Positions 10,112 to 20,489 of a DNA stretch of 24,710 nucleotides are shown one piece after another; position 1 is the stretch's first letter; every line of letters begins with the position of its first letter. Below the pieces are notes generated by a model that worked only from the letters and a program-made list of their open reading frames with translations, searched no databases and had not been told where the DNA came from. Source of the DNA: Haplosporangium gracile (Eukaryota; Mortierellomycota; Mortierellomycetes; Mortierellales; Mortierellaceae); the NCBI GenBank assembly GCA_015499985.1, contig JAAAUF010000634.1, positions 1 through 24,710 of the forward strand, written 5' to 3'. Both the position numbers and the translations under genes were made by a program.

Positions 10112-10990
10112 TATGGCTTATGAAAGATGATTTATTTTGCTGGTTTGAAGAGCAAAGAAAAAAGAAAAAAGAGGTCTTTGGAGAGATTGCTTGTTGTATA
10201 TAATTCTGATCGGACAGAAATGGATATGAGCCATGCAACGTTCGTGAAATACGTGAGGAGAGAACAAGAGGTTATGAGAAGAGAAGTTGGGAGGATGGAG
10301 GGTCGTATAGTGTGGTAAAGGGCAGTTTGAAAGAAGCAGAAGAGGAAGAGAAGAAAAGAAAAAGAAACGAACGGATGCAAAAGAACAAAGAAAAAGAGAA
10401 TGAAAAAAGAAGGGGGTGGGTAGAACAAAGCAGAGTCAGTTGAAGTACCATCACTCGTTGAGATACAATAATCTCATCACTACATATTCATTGGTGGTGC
10501 TAAAGAGGTGTTACTCTCATAGACTCACCTATGACGGTATGGTGGATGAATGGTGCGAGTCCGGATGAATGGTGTAGTAAATGACTATGGGTTCCACTAC
10601 TAACATTCTCTCTCTATCATACTCCTATCTATCCACCTTCTCTTACTTTCTATTATTTTGCAGCATTTAATCCTGGGGGCTAAAAATGCAACAAGGCGCG
10701 CAAAAAGGAGACACAAAAAGAGGAATCGGGGGTTGGAAAGAGCTGCCCTTCTAAACTGAAAAAAAGAAGCGCAAAAAAGTGAGAACAAAGATGGTCCCCA
10801 ATGTTATTTTTTTTCTTTGTGCAAATCAGGGAAATGAAATAAAGAAAAATAAACTTGAAAATCGGTTTGGAGACCACTATTCGCTTTTTTTTTTTTTTTN
10901 NNNNNNNNCAACAGCCAACCATCGCCCCAACATGCCTACCTCAGCTTAGAGTCCATCAGTCAGGCAAATAGCAATGCTAACAGAAATAGT
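10112..10990. other. 5' flank of the MYB gene, including the assembly gap
   Basis: The sequence is purine-rich on the + strand up to about 10400, then mixed. I found no coding exon. It should carry the 5' untranslated region and promoter of the minus-strand MYB gene. A T-run at about 10885-10899 leads into the gap. Confidence 0.5.
10900..10908. other. Assembly gap (9 N)
   Basis: Nine undetermined bases lie directly after a 15-base T-run. The true homopolymer length, and possibly more sequence, is missing here. Confidence 0.98.
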
Positions 10991-11022
10991 TTTAAGTTTT
11001 GAGGCGTGCGCGTTGGAGGTCC

Positions 11023-11245
11023 TCAATAGCTTCCTCCTCCTGGTACTCCCTCCTCCTTTGTACCTAGAGAATAACGGTGAATGCTTTATGAGTCTGGGAT
11101 GATTCGATCCAGGAGTTTTCGTTCAAGTTGCTGACAAGCCAGAATGCGGTTTAAAAGCAAGAGTGTTTGACCCACACTGTTTACCTAATGGCAGGTCCGC
11201 GTTTGCCTTGACCCATTTTGTGATATTGGACGAACGAACGAACAT
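11023..11245 (-). CDS. Possible tiny two-exon ORF (33 residues), uncertain
   Basis: The ATG at 11243-11245 opens a frame that reads MFVRSSNITKWVKANADLPL and runs to a good donor, GTAAAC, at 11184. With the acceptor TTCTCTAG at 11064-11065, the phases match and the second exon adds about 12 residues ending GGGSY before TGA at 11023-11025. The N-terminus is basic and lacks acidic residues, so a mitochondrial or small membrane-associated peptide is conceivable. In another phase the same second exon reads VQRRREYQEEEAIEDLQRAR through TAA at 10992, which also looks coding-like. A different upstream exon could therefore be the real partner. I recognise no family. Confidence 0.2.
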
Positions 11246-11844
11246 ACGATTGCCGAAGGGACGGGCACGCGTACTGAACGTGCAGCGCTCCACCTATCAC
11301 GGAACTGAATTTATTGGTGGCGGATTATTTGACGTATCTGGGACGAACATTTTGGATGGATGAGAAGAATGTGAGCAAAGAAGCATTTGCTGGTACTTCG
11401 CATTTGCATTCCTTTGACAAGGGAGAACATTTCAAAGACACCATTCACCATTCATCTACCATCCAGGCCTGTTGACATGGCGGAGGCGTTTTAAATACAT
11501 CATCCTTCTTTTACCATTGTTAGAGTAGCGATAATCCATGCGCATGCTTGGACCAATAGGACACCCACGGACAAGAGATATTGTTAACCCCCTTCTCATA
11601 TGTGTGGTTATTTTGTTCACTTTCCTCACTTCCCTCTATCGTTAGCAGTCCGTCTATCACCCTTGGCCTTTGGGCATATTACCCTATTTTCCGTTCTTGT
11701 GGTTTTACAGAACTCGCTCTTGGCATTGCGTTTTTGTCGTTTTTTTGCAGAATGCCTAGTTTTTTCAGCAATGTCGTTTCGTAAGCCAACATCCTCTGTT
11801 GTTTTTCTCTCGTCCTCCTTGTTTTACTATACGTTTTCAATGCA

Positions 11845-11870
11845 GGGATTGGGGAGTAGGGGAGTAGGGG
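11845..11870 (+). other. Canonical G-quadruplex motif
   Basis: There are four G-runs (GGG, GGGG, GGGG, GGGG) separated by the loops ATT, AGTA and AGTA. This satisfies G3+N1-7 four times over. The right part is a tandem repeat of an 8-base unit GGGGAGTA. Confidence 0.8.
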
Positions 11871-13840
11871 AGTTTGGCACTTTCCTGTTGTGTGTTTATA
11901 AGCGCATTCCTCGCGTAACCATGGTTATTTTCTCTCTTGGCAATAAAGTTGATCGACTCTGAAGGCGGCGATGTTTGTGGTGTTCGAGGCAGCGGTATTT
12001 GTGGTGCGCTATACTTCTGTTGCACTGGTTTTCGATGTTGTCACTTCCGATCACAGAAACATCGTGCCTCCTCATCTTCGTCCCTCACCCCTTGAACTCT
12101 TAGTAATTTCCACAATATACTGGCGTGCTAGAAGCGAGCTTGAAAGTAAGCTTAGGGGGCTAAGTGACAACGAGTGAGAAGGACTAGTTGAGGTGGACGG
12201 AGAGGATGCAAATGGCTCCATTTGAGTAAGAAGCTCAGTTTTTTCTGTTCTTCCTTCAGCCCCTCTCTTGTACCCCTTTCTCATTCACAACCCCTTCTCT
12301 AACCTGAGATCCATTTAGTTCATTCGTGTGTGGGTATAGTTGTTCATTTTCTTAACGAGTGGGTCGATCGCAAACGATGGTAGTGACGCCCTGTTGTCGC
12401 AGTGAAGTAATGGGATGGCGAGGAGATAAGAGAGAGTGACGATTCCATTTGGAAAAAAAAGGGAGGAGAGGAGGACGGAGGGTAGGAGTAAAGGAGTGGA
12501 ACATGTGGAGCGAGGTGTAAGGTAAGAAGCAAGGGGATGAAAAATTGAGCAACAGAGAAAGAGAAAGGAATAAAATCAAACGGGGTTCTCGTGGAGCGGG
12601 ATGTTGGACAAAAAAAAGACAAGAGCTGGCCAACGGCAGTATTCGTTCCAGGGCTCATAAGTAAAGAAGAAAAGGAAAGGGTTAAGAAGGGTGTAACAGC
12701 GATAACTTCGCTCTTTTTTGTACTACTCTGATACGTACCATTCCTTCCCTTTCTTTTGTTTTTCTTCTCTTCCGTCCTTCCGTGCATACATGTATTTCCA
12801 TAAGTATGCTGTCTTTCTTTTCCCCTTACGTTTTATCCCTTATTCTGTTGGCAGGATGCTATTTTTTTCCCCTTCCCGTCAAATAACAGATATTTGTCTC
12901 CCATTGGATGTTTATTAACTTTCGGTTTGAAGCAATAAGGCATTTGTTCTCAATGCGCACGCGCACCCCATCGCGGTAGCTCTTTCCCTGATCCGCACCG
13001 TCGCAACCCAAACCTTAAGGCCAAAGCTTTTTTTTTTTCACTCTGGTTAGCCTTCTTCACATTTCTACCTTTTGTTCTGGCCAGAGGGCACAACCCATGA
13101 GTTCGGATTCGGTAGTTCAACAGACCTATTCTTTCTTCCCTAACGTTCTTCCTCTCTACTTTCTCGCCCCCTCCCCTAGACTCCATTTAGCTCACTTATC
13201 TACCTTCTAAACTATCTATCACCCTTCACTATTTTTCGTAACAACGACAACCTACCCCCTCTTTTCTGAACGGAGAATCCTGTTTGAGCGACTCTCGCTG
13301 AAATGACAAGGCGGTAAACATCTTACTCGCTAGTTAAATAAAATCAAAAAAAGAACGCGATCCCTCTTTTTTTTTTTTCTCTCAGACGCGTGTTATGTCG
13401 CGAGATAAATAGAGAGTATAAAAAAAACTCTGAGCGACAAACAAACAGACACTTTTCTTTCCGATGATGCTGATATCTGGATGATGTTGCCAGTGCCCAG
13501 TGCAACCATTCCCCACGTCTTACTGTGTCCTCACACTCGTGGACCATTGCTCTCTTTTTCTTACTTCTTTCCTTATTTGTGTGTTCTCGCCTTATTCTTC
13601 ACTTCCCTTTCCTCATTCTCCTCCTTAACCGATCCCTACACCTTGCTCTTGTTCACTCTCTTCTCTGATGTCTTGACTCGCCATTCATGAATCTCTCCCT
13701 CCTCCTCCTTTCATTTTTTATTCTCAGAGCCCACTAAGTTCCCTCAATGGAAATCTCACGATCAAAAATCTGATAGCCGTATATGTACCTGAGATATCTG
13801 CACCCGTCATCACCCTTGATGGATTGTGTTCAAAGCTGTT

Positions 13841-14100
13841 GGTTCAAACCATGTCAGCAAGGTTCCCGCACATTCCCCACTTCCTCACCTCCACGTGCTC
13901 TTTTTTTCAACTTCGCCCTTGTTTCTTTGCACATTTGTTCTGTATCAGTGTACAAAAAATCTCACATTCAGGCGTCCTGTGCCGTCGCGTCGCGCGAGTG
14001 CTTTCCTAAAATTCTTTGTTGATCTTTGTCATCTGCGCCATCGAGCGTTGTTGATGATGGCTATTCAAACTTGACGGTCCAAACCTTGTCAGCAGGCTCT
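13841..14100 (+). repeat. Pair of ~25-base near-identical direct repeats
   Basis: The copies at 13841-13865 and 14076-14100 share the pattern GGT-CAAACC-TGTCAGCA with a few mismatches, 235 bases apart. No transposon ends were recognised around them. Confidence 0.4.
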
Positions 14101-14407
14101 CCACTTATTTTTTTATTTTTTTTTATAAAGCTGTGCGATTAATTTTGTGCAATTTTTTCTCTTTCTTCGCCATTCTCTCCTTCCTTGATTGCCTGTTCCT
14201 TCAATAAAATGGCATGTCTCATAAAGGAGATGTTTATTCTTCTTATCTGAAACCCTGAAAGAAAAACGACCATTTAAGTTTATGCCTAATCCGTGCTACA
14301 CTTATGTTTTGTCAGGAAACCCAGCACCAAAGTCTCTTACTATTTTTTTTTAATGAATTTCATATACATGTCTATAGAACACTTTGTGTAGTCATATTTT
14401 TTATGCC

Positions 14408-14544
14408 CCGCCCACGGAGTGACATACAAAAAAAGTGAACATGTCCCTACAACAGCTTTTCACCTGACGGATTCACAGTAGAAAAATGGACACGGCAGAC
14501 TATCAAAGACCCGAAAAAGGGCCATAGTCAAAAATTGTGGGCGG
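14408..14544. repeat. Short inverted repeat CCGCCCAC / GTGGGCGG
   Basis: Eight-base arms at 14408-14415 and 14537-14544 are flanked on the outside by TAT-like bases and separated by 121 bases. They could be the ends of a small decayed element, or chance. Confidence 0.25.
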
Positions 14545-15021
14545 TATAGGTCAATACGTACACTGGCTTCGAAAATCACTCCCTGAGATCGGCGACTACT
14601 TTAGAATCCTGAAACGCCGCACTTATGATCAACGAGGTAAATGAATGCCGCGTTTGATGTGTAATCGGTTGCCAAAAATTTCCAACAAAGCGCTTTAAAA
14701 CTTAGTTCTCAAGCATTCGTTTGTAAGTTGAGCATGTAAATGCGGACAGAAAATAAAACGCGATGCTTCTTCCCGACATAGTTTGCTTCTTTTGTCTTCA
14801 CAGCTTACCCAACAGTGCTGGTCTAAAATATCGTGGTCGACGTTGTTTGAGTAGGATAGCCGACTTTATTATAACAGTGTATTCGTAAGTTCATGATAGA
14901 AGCACAACGAAGTAGTCTTGTGCGATGTTTGCTGTAGCGGGAATAGCAAGAGCAAGAGAAAAAAAGGAGGGATGAACCTCACCAAAACCATTTTTTTTTA
15001 CACGTCCAAAGTCGTAGGACT

Positions 15022-15513
15022 ATGACGAAAAGAGACATGTGGAAGACGTGTCCAACACACGGGTTGCGAGTCGCGGTAGGCGTTCTTCATGTCCGACTAT
15101 ACCAGGAAAAGAGGTTTGTGTTGTTCATTTTCCGCGCTGTGGCTGGAAGACGACACACCGAATCTTCAAACTTCCTCACCACTAAGGCGATCGCGGGGTG
15201 GGCGGCGGGCACAAAAGCTTATTGGATAAGCAGCACTCGTTGCGGTTCTGTTTGGCGAGTATCATCGCGGACAAGATACAAAAGGTTTAAGCGTCAAGCC
15301 AGGGAGTCTGGACGGACACTACAAAGGATTAAGTCCCCTATGACCACCTGTGTTCCATCGTTATCGTTATCGTCCTCGTCGAATTTTATAAAAAGGTTTA
15401 CCACCCAGAACAAAAAATCGGCTAATATCTTCTCCACTATATCATCCGCGGCATCATCAAAAATCGGTATGCTGTCGCTGACATATTTGTTTGGCCAGAC
15501 CGAGTCAAGTTAA
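15022..15513 (+). CDS. Unrecognised 163-codon ORF, coding status doubtful
   Basis: The frame runs from ATG at 15022 to TAA. The product is basic and Ser/Thr-rich, with no domain, signal peptide or membrane segment I recognise. The minus strand of the same interval has a frame with a more protein-like mix of acidic and hydrophobic residues (for example FDDAADDIVEKILADFLFWV), about 15480-15290, ending RPDSLA before TGA. Either strand could hold a decayed gene fragment. It lies just beyond the 3' end of the signal peptide peptidase gene. Confidence 0.2.
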   Translation: MTKRDMWKTCPTHGLRVAVGVLHVRLYQEKRFVLFIFRAVAGRRHTESSNFLTTKAIAGWAAGTKAYWISSTRCGSVWRVSSRTRYKRFKRQARESGRTLQRIKSPMTTCVPSLSLSSSSNFIKRFTTQNKKSANIFSTISSAASSKIGMLSLTYLFGQTESS

Positions 15514-15560
15514 AGAAGGAAAAAAGTGAACAATTAAAAAGGCTGTTTGACAACGGCGAG

Positions 15561-15579
15561 TTTTTTTTTTTTTTTTTTT
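15561..15579. repeat. T19 homopolymer downstream of the peptidase gene
   Basis: The run is 19 T on the + strand, that is A19 on the sense strand, about 105 bases beyond the peptidase stop codon. It is probably a 3' flank homopolymer. The peptidase gene has introns, so this is not a retrocopy tail. Confidence 0.7.
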
Positions 15580-15683
15580 AGCCACTCATTTCGCTCCTCA
15601 TCATCAAAAATAAAATAGTTCAATTTCTGAAAATATATTTGCGTGAAAAGAGATAGGGTCCTATGAGGTGGATTAAAAAAACT

Positions 15684-17339
15684 CTACTTCTTGTTCTTCT
15701 GGGCCTTGCCGCCCTTACGCTTACGCAGCTTGGGCGTACCGCTCTTCTCCTGCTCCGAGTCACTGGCAGAAGAAGCCTTCTCGCTGACAGACTCAGTCTT
15801 GATCAGGGCAGGGACCTTCTTGTCCTCAGCAGCCTTCTTCTTCTCCTCCTGCTTCTTCTTCTCCTCCTCCTCCTTGGCCTTGGCAGCTTCAATGCCCTCC
15901 TCAGATGTATAAGCAAAGACCTCCTTGATCTCGCCACGGATAAGACCCATAAAGAGGACGCTCAAGATACAGGCTGGGGAGAGGTACAAGAGCGCAGGCT
16001 GGGCGGCCTTGAAGGTGTGCATGACATACATGGTCGTACCCAATCCGAGGACGTAGGCGATAAAGCAGGCCGTGAAGTAAGGCTTTGAGAAACGAGTCGA
16101 CCGGCCGAGGTTAGGGTTCTTGGTACCAGCCAAGTGTTGATCGAACCTGAGGCAGAGGGCGACAAAGACTCCAGGAATAACAATGTCTCCAAGACCCAAC
16201 ATGGCAAACTGGTAAGCCTGACCGGCGGGAAGTCCAAAGAAGAGACGGGGGAAGATGACCTTGACGGGGGCATCAAAGTTCTTGGCGACCGAGACCATGA
16301 CCTCGGTACCAAAGACCCAGAAGATGTCATAGAGGAAGAGACCCGAGAGGAGGATCATGCCGGTCTTGAAGGAGTCGAGGGCGAGGAGTTGGATGGCGTT
16401 GAGGGCGAAGCAGATACCAAAGATGTTGGAAGCGATCCAGTTCTTAGTTGCGACGTAGTAGCCCGAGAGGATCACTGAGACGACCATCATGATCAGGTGA
16501 AGGATTGTGAACTTTGCAGCGTAGAGCTCTAAATTGATATTAATAAATAGTGAGCGGCGGAAATGTTTTGTATAAGGATCAAAGTTAATTCCAGCAAAAC
16601 GACTATGATACAAAAAAGTAACAAGAGCAACAAAGTAAGCGCAAAGTAAGAGGCGAAACCCCAACGGAGGCGGCAAGAACGTACCTTTCTTCTTCTTGGT
16701 AAGCGTCAAGTGCCACTTATCAACATTAATTCCGAGAAGCTTGACAATGGGGGCGACGCAGTTGACGCCGACCTGGGTAGTGGCCATGACGCCCAAGAGT
16801 CCAAAGTAGGCGGTGAGGAGGTAGTTGACATAGGTCTTGTCGATATATCTGAAGACCAAGTAGAGACCAAAGAGGGTGATCGATCCAAAGACGGGGAACA
16901 TGTAGGCATCTTCGAGTGACATGGACTCTGTTACTTCATCTTCGTCATCCGAGTCGTCTGAATCTTCCTTGCTGTCCTTCTTGCTCTTCTTCTTCTGCTT
17001 GGGGTTCTATTTAAGGGGGGAAAGGCGTAGATCATGCAATTAAAGGAACGTCTATTAGGGAAAATGTTATCCGTGTCGTTCCAAGTGTACTCGTGAAAGG
17101 AATTGAAAGGTGTGCGAAGCTATTGAAAAAGTTGCTAGTTTACTAAGCATGCAAGGCTGATCGGTTTTCCAAGGAGACGATGAGTTTCCTAGTTGTGCCA
17201 TATAAGTTACCTTCCACTTCTTGAGAGATGCAAAGGATCCAAAGTAAATGGGCATGACGGCCATTGTGCCGAGGGCGGCATATGCGACATAGAGTCCTTG
17301 CTCGAGCGCTTGAGGTGATGGTTCCCACTTCTCTGTCAT
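15684..17339 (-). CDS. Signal peptide peptidase (GXGD intramembrane aspartyl protease)
   Basis: The coding exons are 17339-17211, 17006-16685 and 16528-15684, giving 431 residues. Intron 1 is phase 0 (GTAACT...TAG) and intron 2 is phase 1 (GTACGT...TAG). The protein is polytopic. It has the first catalytic motif at residues 217-218 (FLYDIFWVFGTEVMV), the second at 262-265 (MLGLGDIVIPG) and the QPAL motif at 327-330. The family cleaves leftover signal peptides and some type II membrane segments within the ER membrane. A charged KKKSKKDSKED/DDEDE segment lies at about 44-72. The C-terminus is a long Lys/Glu coiled region ending in KNKK, which is close to but not a strict KKXX retrieval signal. 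The length and motif spacing fit eukaryotic SPP (HM13 family). Intron 2 is 156 bases with no in-frame stop, so retention would keep the frame open. Confidence 0.96.
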
Positions 17340-17514
17340 GTTGTTGGTGGTGATGAAGGCGATTGGATTTGATGTGGTTATGATGGAAAGAAAAGAGAAA
17401 AGAAAAAGGGAAGAGGGTTGGTGGGAGGGGGCTATTTGAACTTTGAACCTTCACAAAAGAAGCAAAAGGAGTGAGAGAGGGGCGGCCCCTTGGTTTGCTC
17501 TGTGGGACGCCGTG

Positions 17515-17519
17515 ATTGG
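17515..17519 (-). promoter_or_regulatory. Possible CCAAT box of the peptidase gene
   Basis: ATTGG on the + strand reads CCAAT on the minus strand, about 175 bases upstream of the start codon. Position and orientation are plausible for a HAP/NF-Y site, but a five-base match is weak. Confidence 0.3.
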
Positions 17520-17728
17520 ACAGGCGCAACTGATATTTCTTCCTAATTGAGCCTTAAGGGTTGACTAGGCGGCTATGCTTTAATGCAAACTAAAAACAGA
17601 CGAAAAAACTATGTACAAAGAGGCCGCCGCGTCTCTCGATGATTTGCTGTTCCATGCTCGTCCAACTAATACCCCTCATAGGCGTCCTCTTCCTCGAATG
17701 CCATCTTAGCAAGATCTTCATCAGCATT

Positions 17729-19566
17729 TCAGAGGGGCTGGAAGGGGTTCACAATGTTCTCAAAAACACCGATATTGTCAAACAAGGTTATATCGTCAAA
17801 CCAGGCAAAAGCTTCGTCAATAGCAGATTCAAAACCAAAGTTGCCAAGATCCCAAATGGTCTCCCAAGCAGAGCACTCCAGGGCCGTCATCTTCTCGCAC
17901 CCCTTGCTGCGAGGTGGCATCAAGACCTTGTCCACAACATGAATCACACCATTGCCAGCGATCCAGTTCTCCAACCCCTGAAAAACCTTGGCCTTGCCGT
18001 TGACAATAATCTCATCACGACGTGGTGTAGCCGAACCAGGGTGCTTGGGCTTTCTACCGTTACCATCGCCGTTGTGTGGGTGCTTGCGGTGATGGTGATG
18101 GCGGCCGTGGCCGTGATGCTTTCCATCCCTGTGAGGGTGGTGGTGAGGGTGATCGGGATCCTTGTGAGGATAGTGGTGGTCAGGCTCACCAGGAATAGGA
18201 CTAGTGGGGTCACCCAGTCCAAACAGCTTACGGAACTTGAAGGTTTCGATCAGATCAGTCAGATCCAAGGGCTGGTAGTCAATAAAGCGGCTGCTGTCCT
18301 CCTCAGTCGACTTTCTGGCCTTGCCCTGGACATGGAGCTCAAAGGCAGGTGAATTCAGGAGGGTGTGAAGGTCAAGTTGGGGGTAGGTGGACTTGCCATC
18401 TTTGTCAGTCTTTTTCAGGATGTCGGGGGTGTAGACGACCTTGTTTGCGATCTGATACATCGAGAAGATCTTCAAATGCTCACGACCACTGTCCGAAAAA
18501 AGCCACTTCATCAGCTTCTCGGGCAAGGCTATGAAAAGATGGTTCAAGTTGTAACAGAGTTAGCTGATATTTCAACAGTGATATATGAATGGAAACAAAC
18601 AAAAAAAAAAAAAAAAAAAAAAAGTACCTGACCAGGCCTTGTCGGGGGCAGCAAAAAGAGTCATGGTCTTGCCGTCGCGGATATGAGCATCAACACCAGT
18701 CTCAGTCCATGCCTTAACGAGGTAGGTAAAGTGCATGCCGCGACGCATAACCTCATCAAGGATGGTTTCGCCTGGAGGGCGAATGATACGATTGACACCA
18801 TGGACCATACCACCAGACTTGGCAAACAAATCTGGAATAATGACCTTAGCGCGATTGACATACAAATCAGTAGATGTATCACGGGACATCTCTGACATCC
18901 AGATCTCGGGCTCTTCTCTCCACAGTGAGTTTCGAATGCCCTGGACCGAGGTTGAGGGGATGCTTGGCTCGGAAAGAGATATGCGCAAGCGCTGGGGGGA
19001 GTTGTCGAGACCAGCAGAGTCAAAAAGAGTACTGATGACAAACTCATCGTGCAGTCTTGAAATATTGTAAGGCTGGGCGGCGATGTGGTACATGAGCACT
19101 TCGCGCGTAGGGTAATCGATATCGGAGACAGAGTCGAACGCCTCGTTGGTCGGCGCAAACAGAGTGGGCTGGGTAGATGGGTCCCCGAGAACTTTGGTCA
19201 GATCTATGCATATAAATGGCATGTTAAGAGACTGAGCAAAAGGAAGTGTTGTATTGCAACTCAGAACACGTCCGAAAGGGACCAGGCTTGGCAGTTTCAT
19301 GGATTCATACCCTTGTCCTTTTGAATCAGCTCCAAGAGCTTCGAGAACTCTGGTCGTTCTCCAAGAATGTCAAGAACGGTGGTTGCTGCAATATTCATGA
19401 CTGACTGCTGCTCACATTCGTGAGCACCATGACTGCCATGGAAGATGAGTTGAGACACAGGCGAGGCCATGCACCCGCTAAGAGCGCTGTTGAGCAGTGC
19501 TAAGGCTACACCCATCGACAGCGAAGCCTTCAACCATTTTCTCTGGTCTCTCAAGTGGGTGAGCAT
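17729..19566 (-). CDS. Secreted protein with two FAS1 (fasciclin) domains and a His-rich insert
   Basis: The coding exons are 19566-19311, 19203-18628 and 18528-17729, giving 543 residues. Both introns are phase 1 (donors GTATGA and GTACTT). Residues 1-35 form a signal peptide (basic start, then VALALLNSALSG). FAS1 domain 1 is about 58-244, with the H1-type motif TLFAPTNEAF and the H2-type end VHGVNRIIRPPG. Domain 2 is about 245-483, with TLFAAPDKAW and GVIHVVDKVLMPP. Between the core of domain 2 and its last strand lies an insert at about 388-442 with 18 His among Asp, Pro and Gly, plausibly metal-binding. FAS1 proteins act in cell adhesion or at the cell wall; the specific role here is unknown. 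No GPI signal is visible. The stop at 17729-17731 is followed in frame by 20 more open codons. Confidence 0.92.
18601..18623. repeat. A23 homopolymer in fasciclin intron 2
   Basis: On the sense strand this is a T23 run starting immediately after the donor GTAC of intron 2. The short intron (99 bases) is therefore about one quarter homopolymer. Confidence 0.85.
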
Positions 19567-20003
19567 GATTGCAAAAGAGGGATATGATAGTTAGCAGAGT
19601 GATAGCCGTGTGGGGTTTGGATGGAATTGTTGGATACTATGTACAAGTGAGGAGTGTGAAGGAGTTGTGCAAAAAGTTCAAAACAAAAAAGTGAGGAGCC
19701 GCATTCATTTTATCCTTCTCTAGCGTGTTCACTGTCAGATTTACAACGCGCGACAAAAATTTCCAAAACCAATCTGTCAGAGACCCTGCCACTCACCATA
19801 CGTCGCCTTATTCTAGAGCGAACAGAAATCCTTGCATTGCCTCAGCAAGCTGCCCATATGTGAAGAATAGTGACGTACGTAGTGTAAGGAAAGTAGGATG
19901 ATTTTATTATTGTACATGTTGTTTGCTGTATGCTAGTTGAGCTGTGGTTGTAGTTGTGCTGTAGTGTGGTGTGAGTCATGAAGAGGTGCGGTAGTACTGT
20001 CGC
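19567..20003. other. Intergenic between the fasciclin and small-protein genes
   Basis: Both neighbours are on the minus strand. The left part should hold the fasciclin promoter; it contains a CGCGCG core at about 19747-19752. The right part should hold the 3' untranslated region of the small-protein gene. I see no gene. Confidence 0.5.
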
Positions 20004-20489
20004 TTAGTTGCCGAGGGAGGAAATGCCGTCAAGGGCACTCATCATATCCTGCTGAAGCGTCTCATGCTTAGCCTGCGCCTCGTTCAACTTCTTCTCTGAT
20101 TCGGATATGTCAGTAGGACCAGTCTAATAAGACGTAAACAAACTATTAGTATTAGTTTTCCCCCTTGTTGTAACGAAAATGAAAGTCTTTCAGCCACAAA
20201 AAAAATCCAGGCAGTCCTAACTTACAGCCCGGACGTCGCGCTTGGTCTTTTTCCGTTGGAGTTGAGTGTTGAGGTCACCCAGCAAAGAATCGAGTTCAGA
20301 AGTGAGGTTCATATTCTTGTGCTTATTCCTGGCTTGGGTTGGCTTGCTGGCTAGGGCACTGGGTGCCTTCTTGGCTCCTGCAGTAGCGTCCTTGGCGCTT
20401 CTATTATATGGATTGCCCTTGGCCCTGGCAGTTGCATTGGCGTTCCTGGAGCTGGAGGCCGAGGGTGCTTTCTTCTTGTATGGTGGCAT
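20004..20489 (-). CDS. Small basic protein with C-terminal coiled coil, 2 exons, unknown function
   Basis: The exons are 20489-20226 and 20123-20004, giving 127 residues. The intron is phase 0 (GTAAGT...TAG). The ATG at 20487-20489 (MPPYKKKAPSASSS) is the first true ATG. A further upstream extension is open but would need a TTG start. Residues 1-60 are Ala/Ser/Lys/Asn-rich and probably disordered. From about residue 61 there is heptad-like sequence (LTSELDSLLGDLNTQLQRKK, then SEKKLNEAQAKHETLQQDMM), ending SALDGISSLGN. The coiled coil suggests a subunit of a larger complex. I do not recognise the family. It is divergent from the presenilin gene and may share its 0.9 kb upstream region. Confidence 0.75.

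Larger units (their letters stand above)
11270..15021. other. Long gene-poor region
   Basis: No supported gene was found in this stretch of more than 3.5 kb. Open frames are short, overlap in several frames, and are Ser/Phe/Leu/Pro-rich because of pyrimidine-rich strands. It contains a G-quadruplex motif, a 25-base near-repeat pair and a short inverted repeat (each listed separately). From about 14230 rightward the composition becomes more balanced than the pyrimidine-rich DNA to its left. Confidence 0.5.

Noticed and set aside
11600..11962. 120-codon plus-strand ORF in the gene-poor region
   Set aside because: It is low-complexity hydrophobic/Ser sequence overlapping another frame, with no motif, and it contains the G-quadruplex tandem repeat.
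12344..12787. 147-codon minus-strand ORF
   Set aside because: It shows the same compositional artefact: a purine-rich + strand gives a stop-poor, Ser/Pro/Phe-rich minus translation with no recognisable domain.
13481..14074. Several overlapping plus-strand ORFs of 60-80 codons
   Set aside because: Three frames are open over the same bases in pyrimidine-rich DNA, there are no splice-consistent partners, and there is no family resemblance.
15684..16922. Continuous 412-codon reading of the peptidase including intron 2 as the main product
   Set aside because: The inserted segment has no counterpart in the family, while the spliced form aligns with normal spacing. The retained form is reported only as a possible variant.
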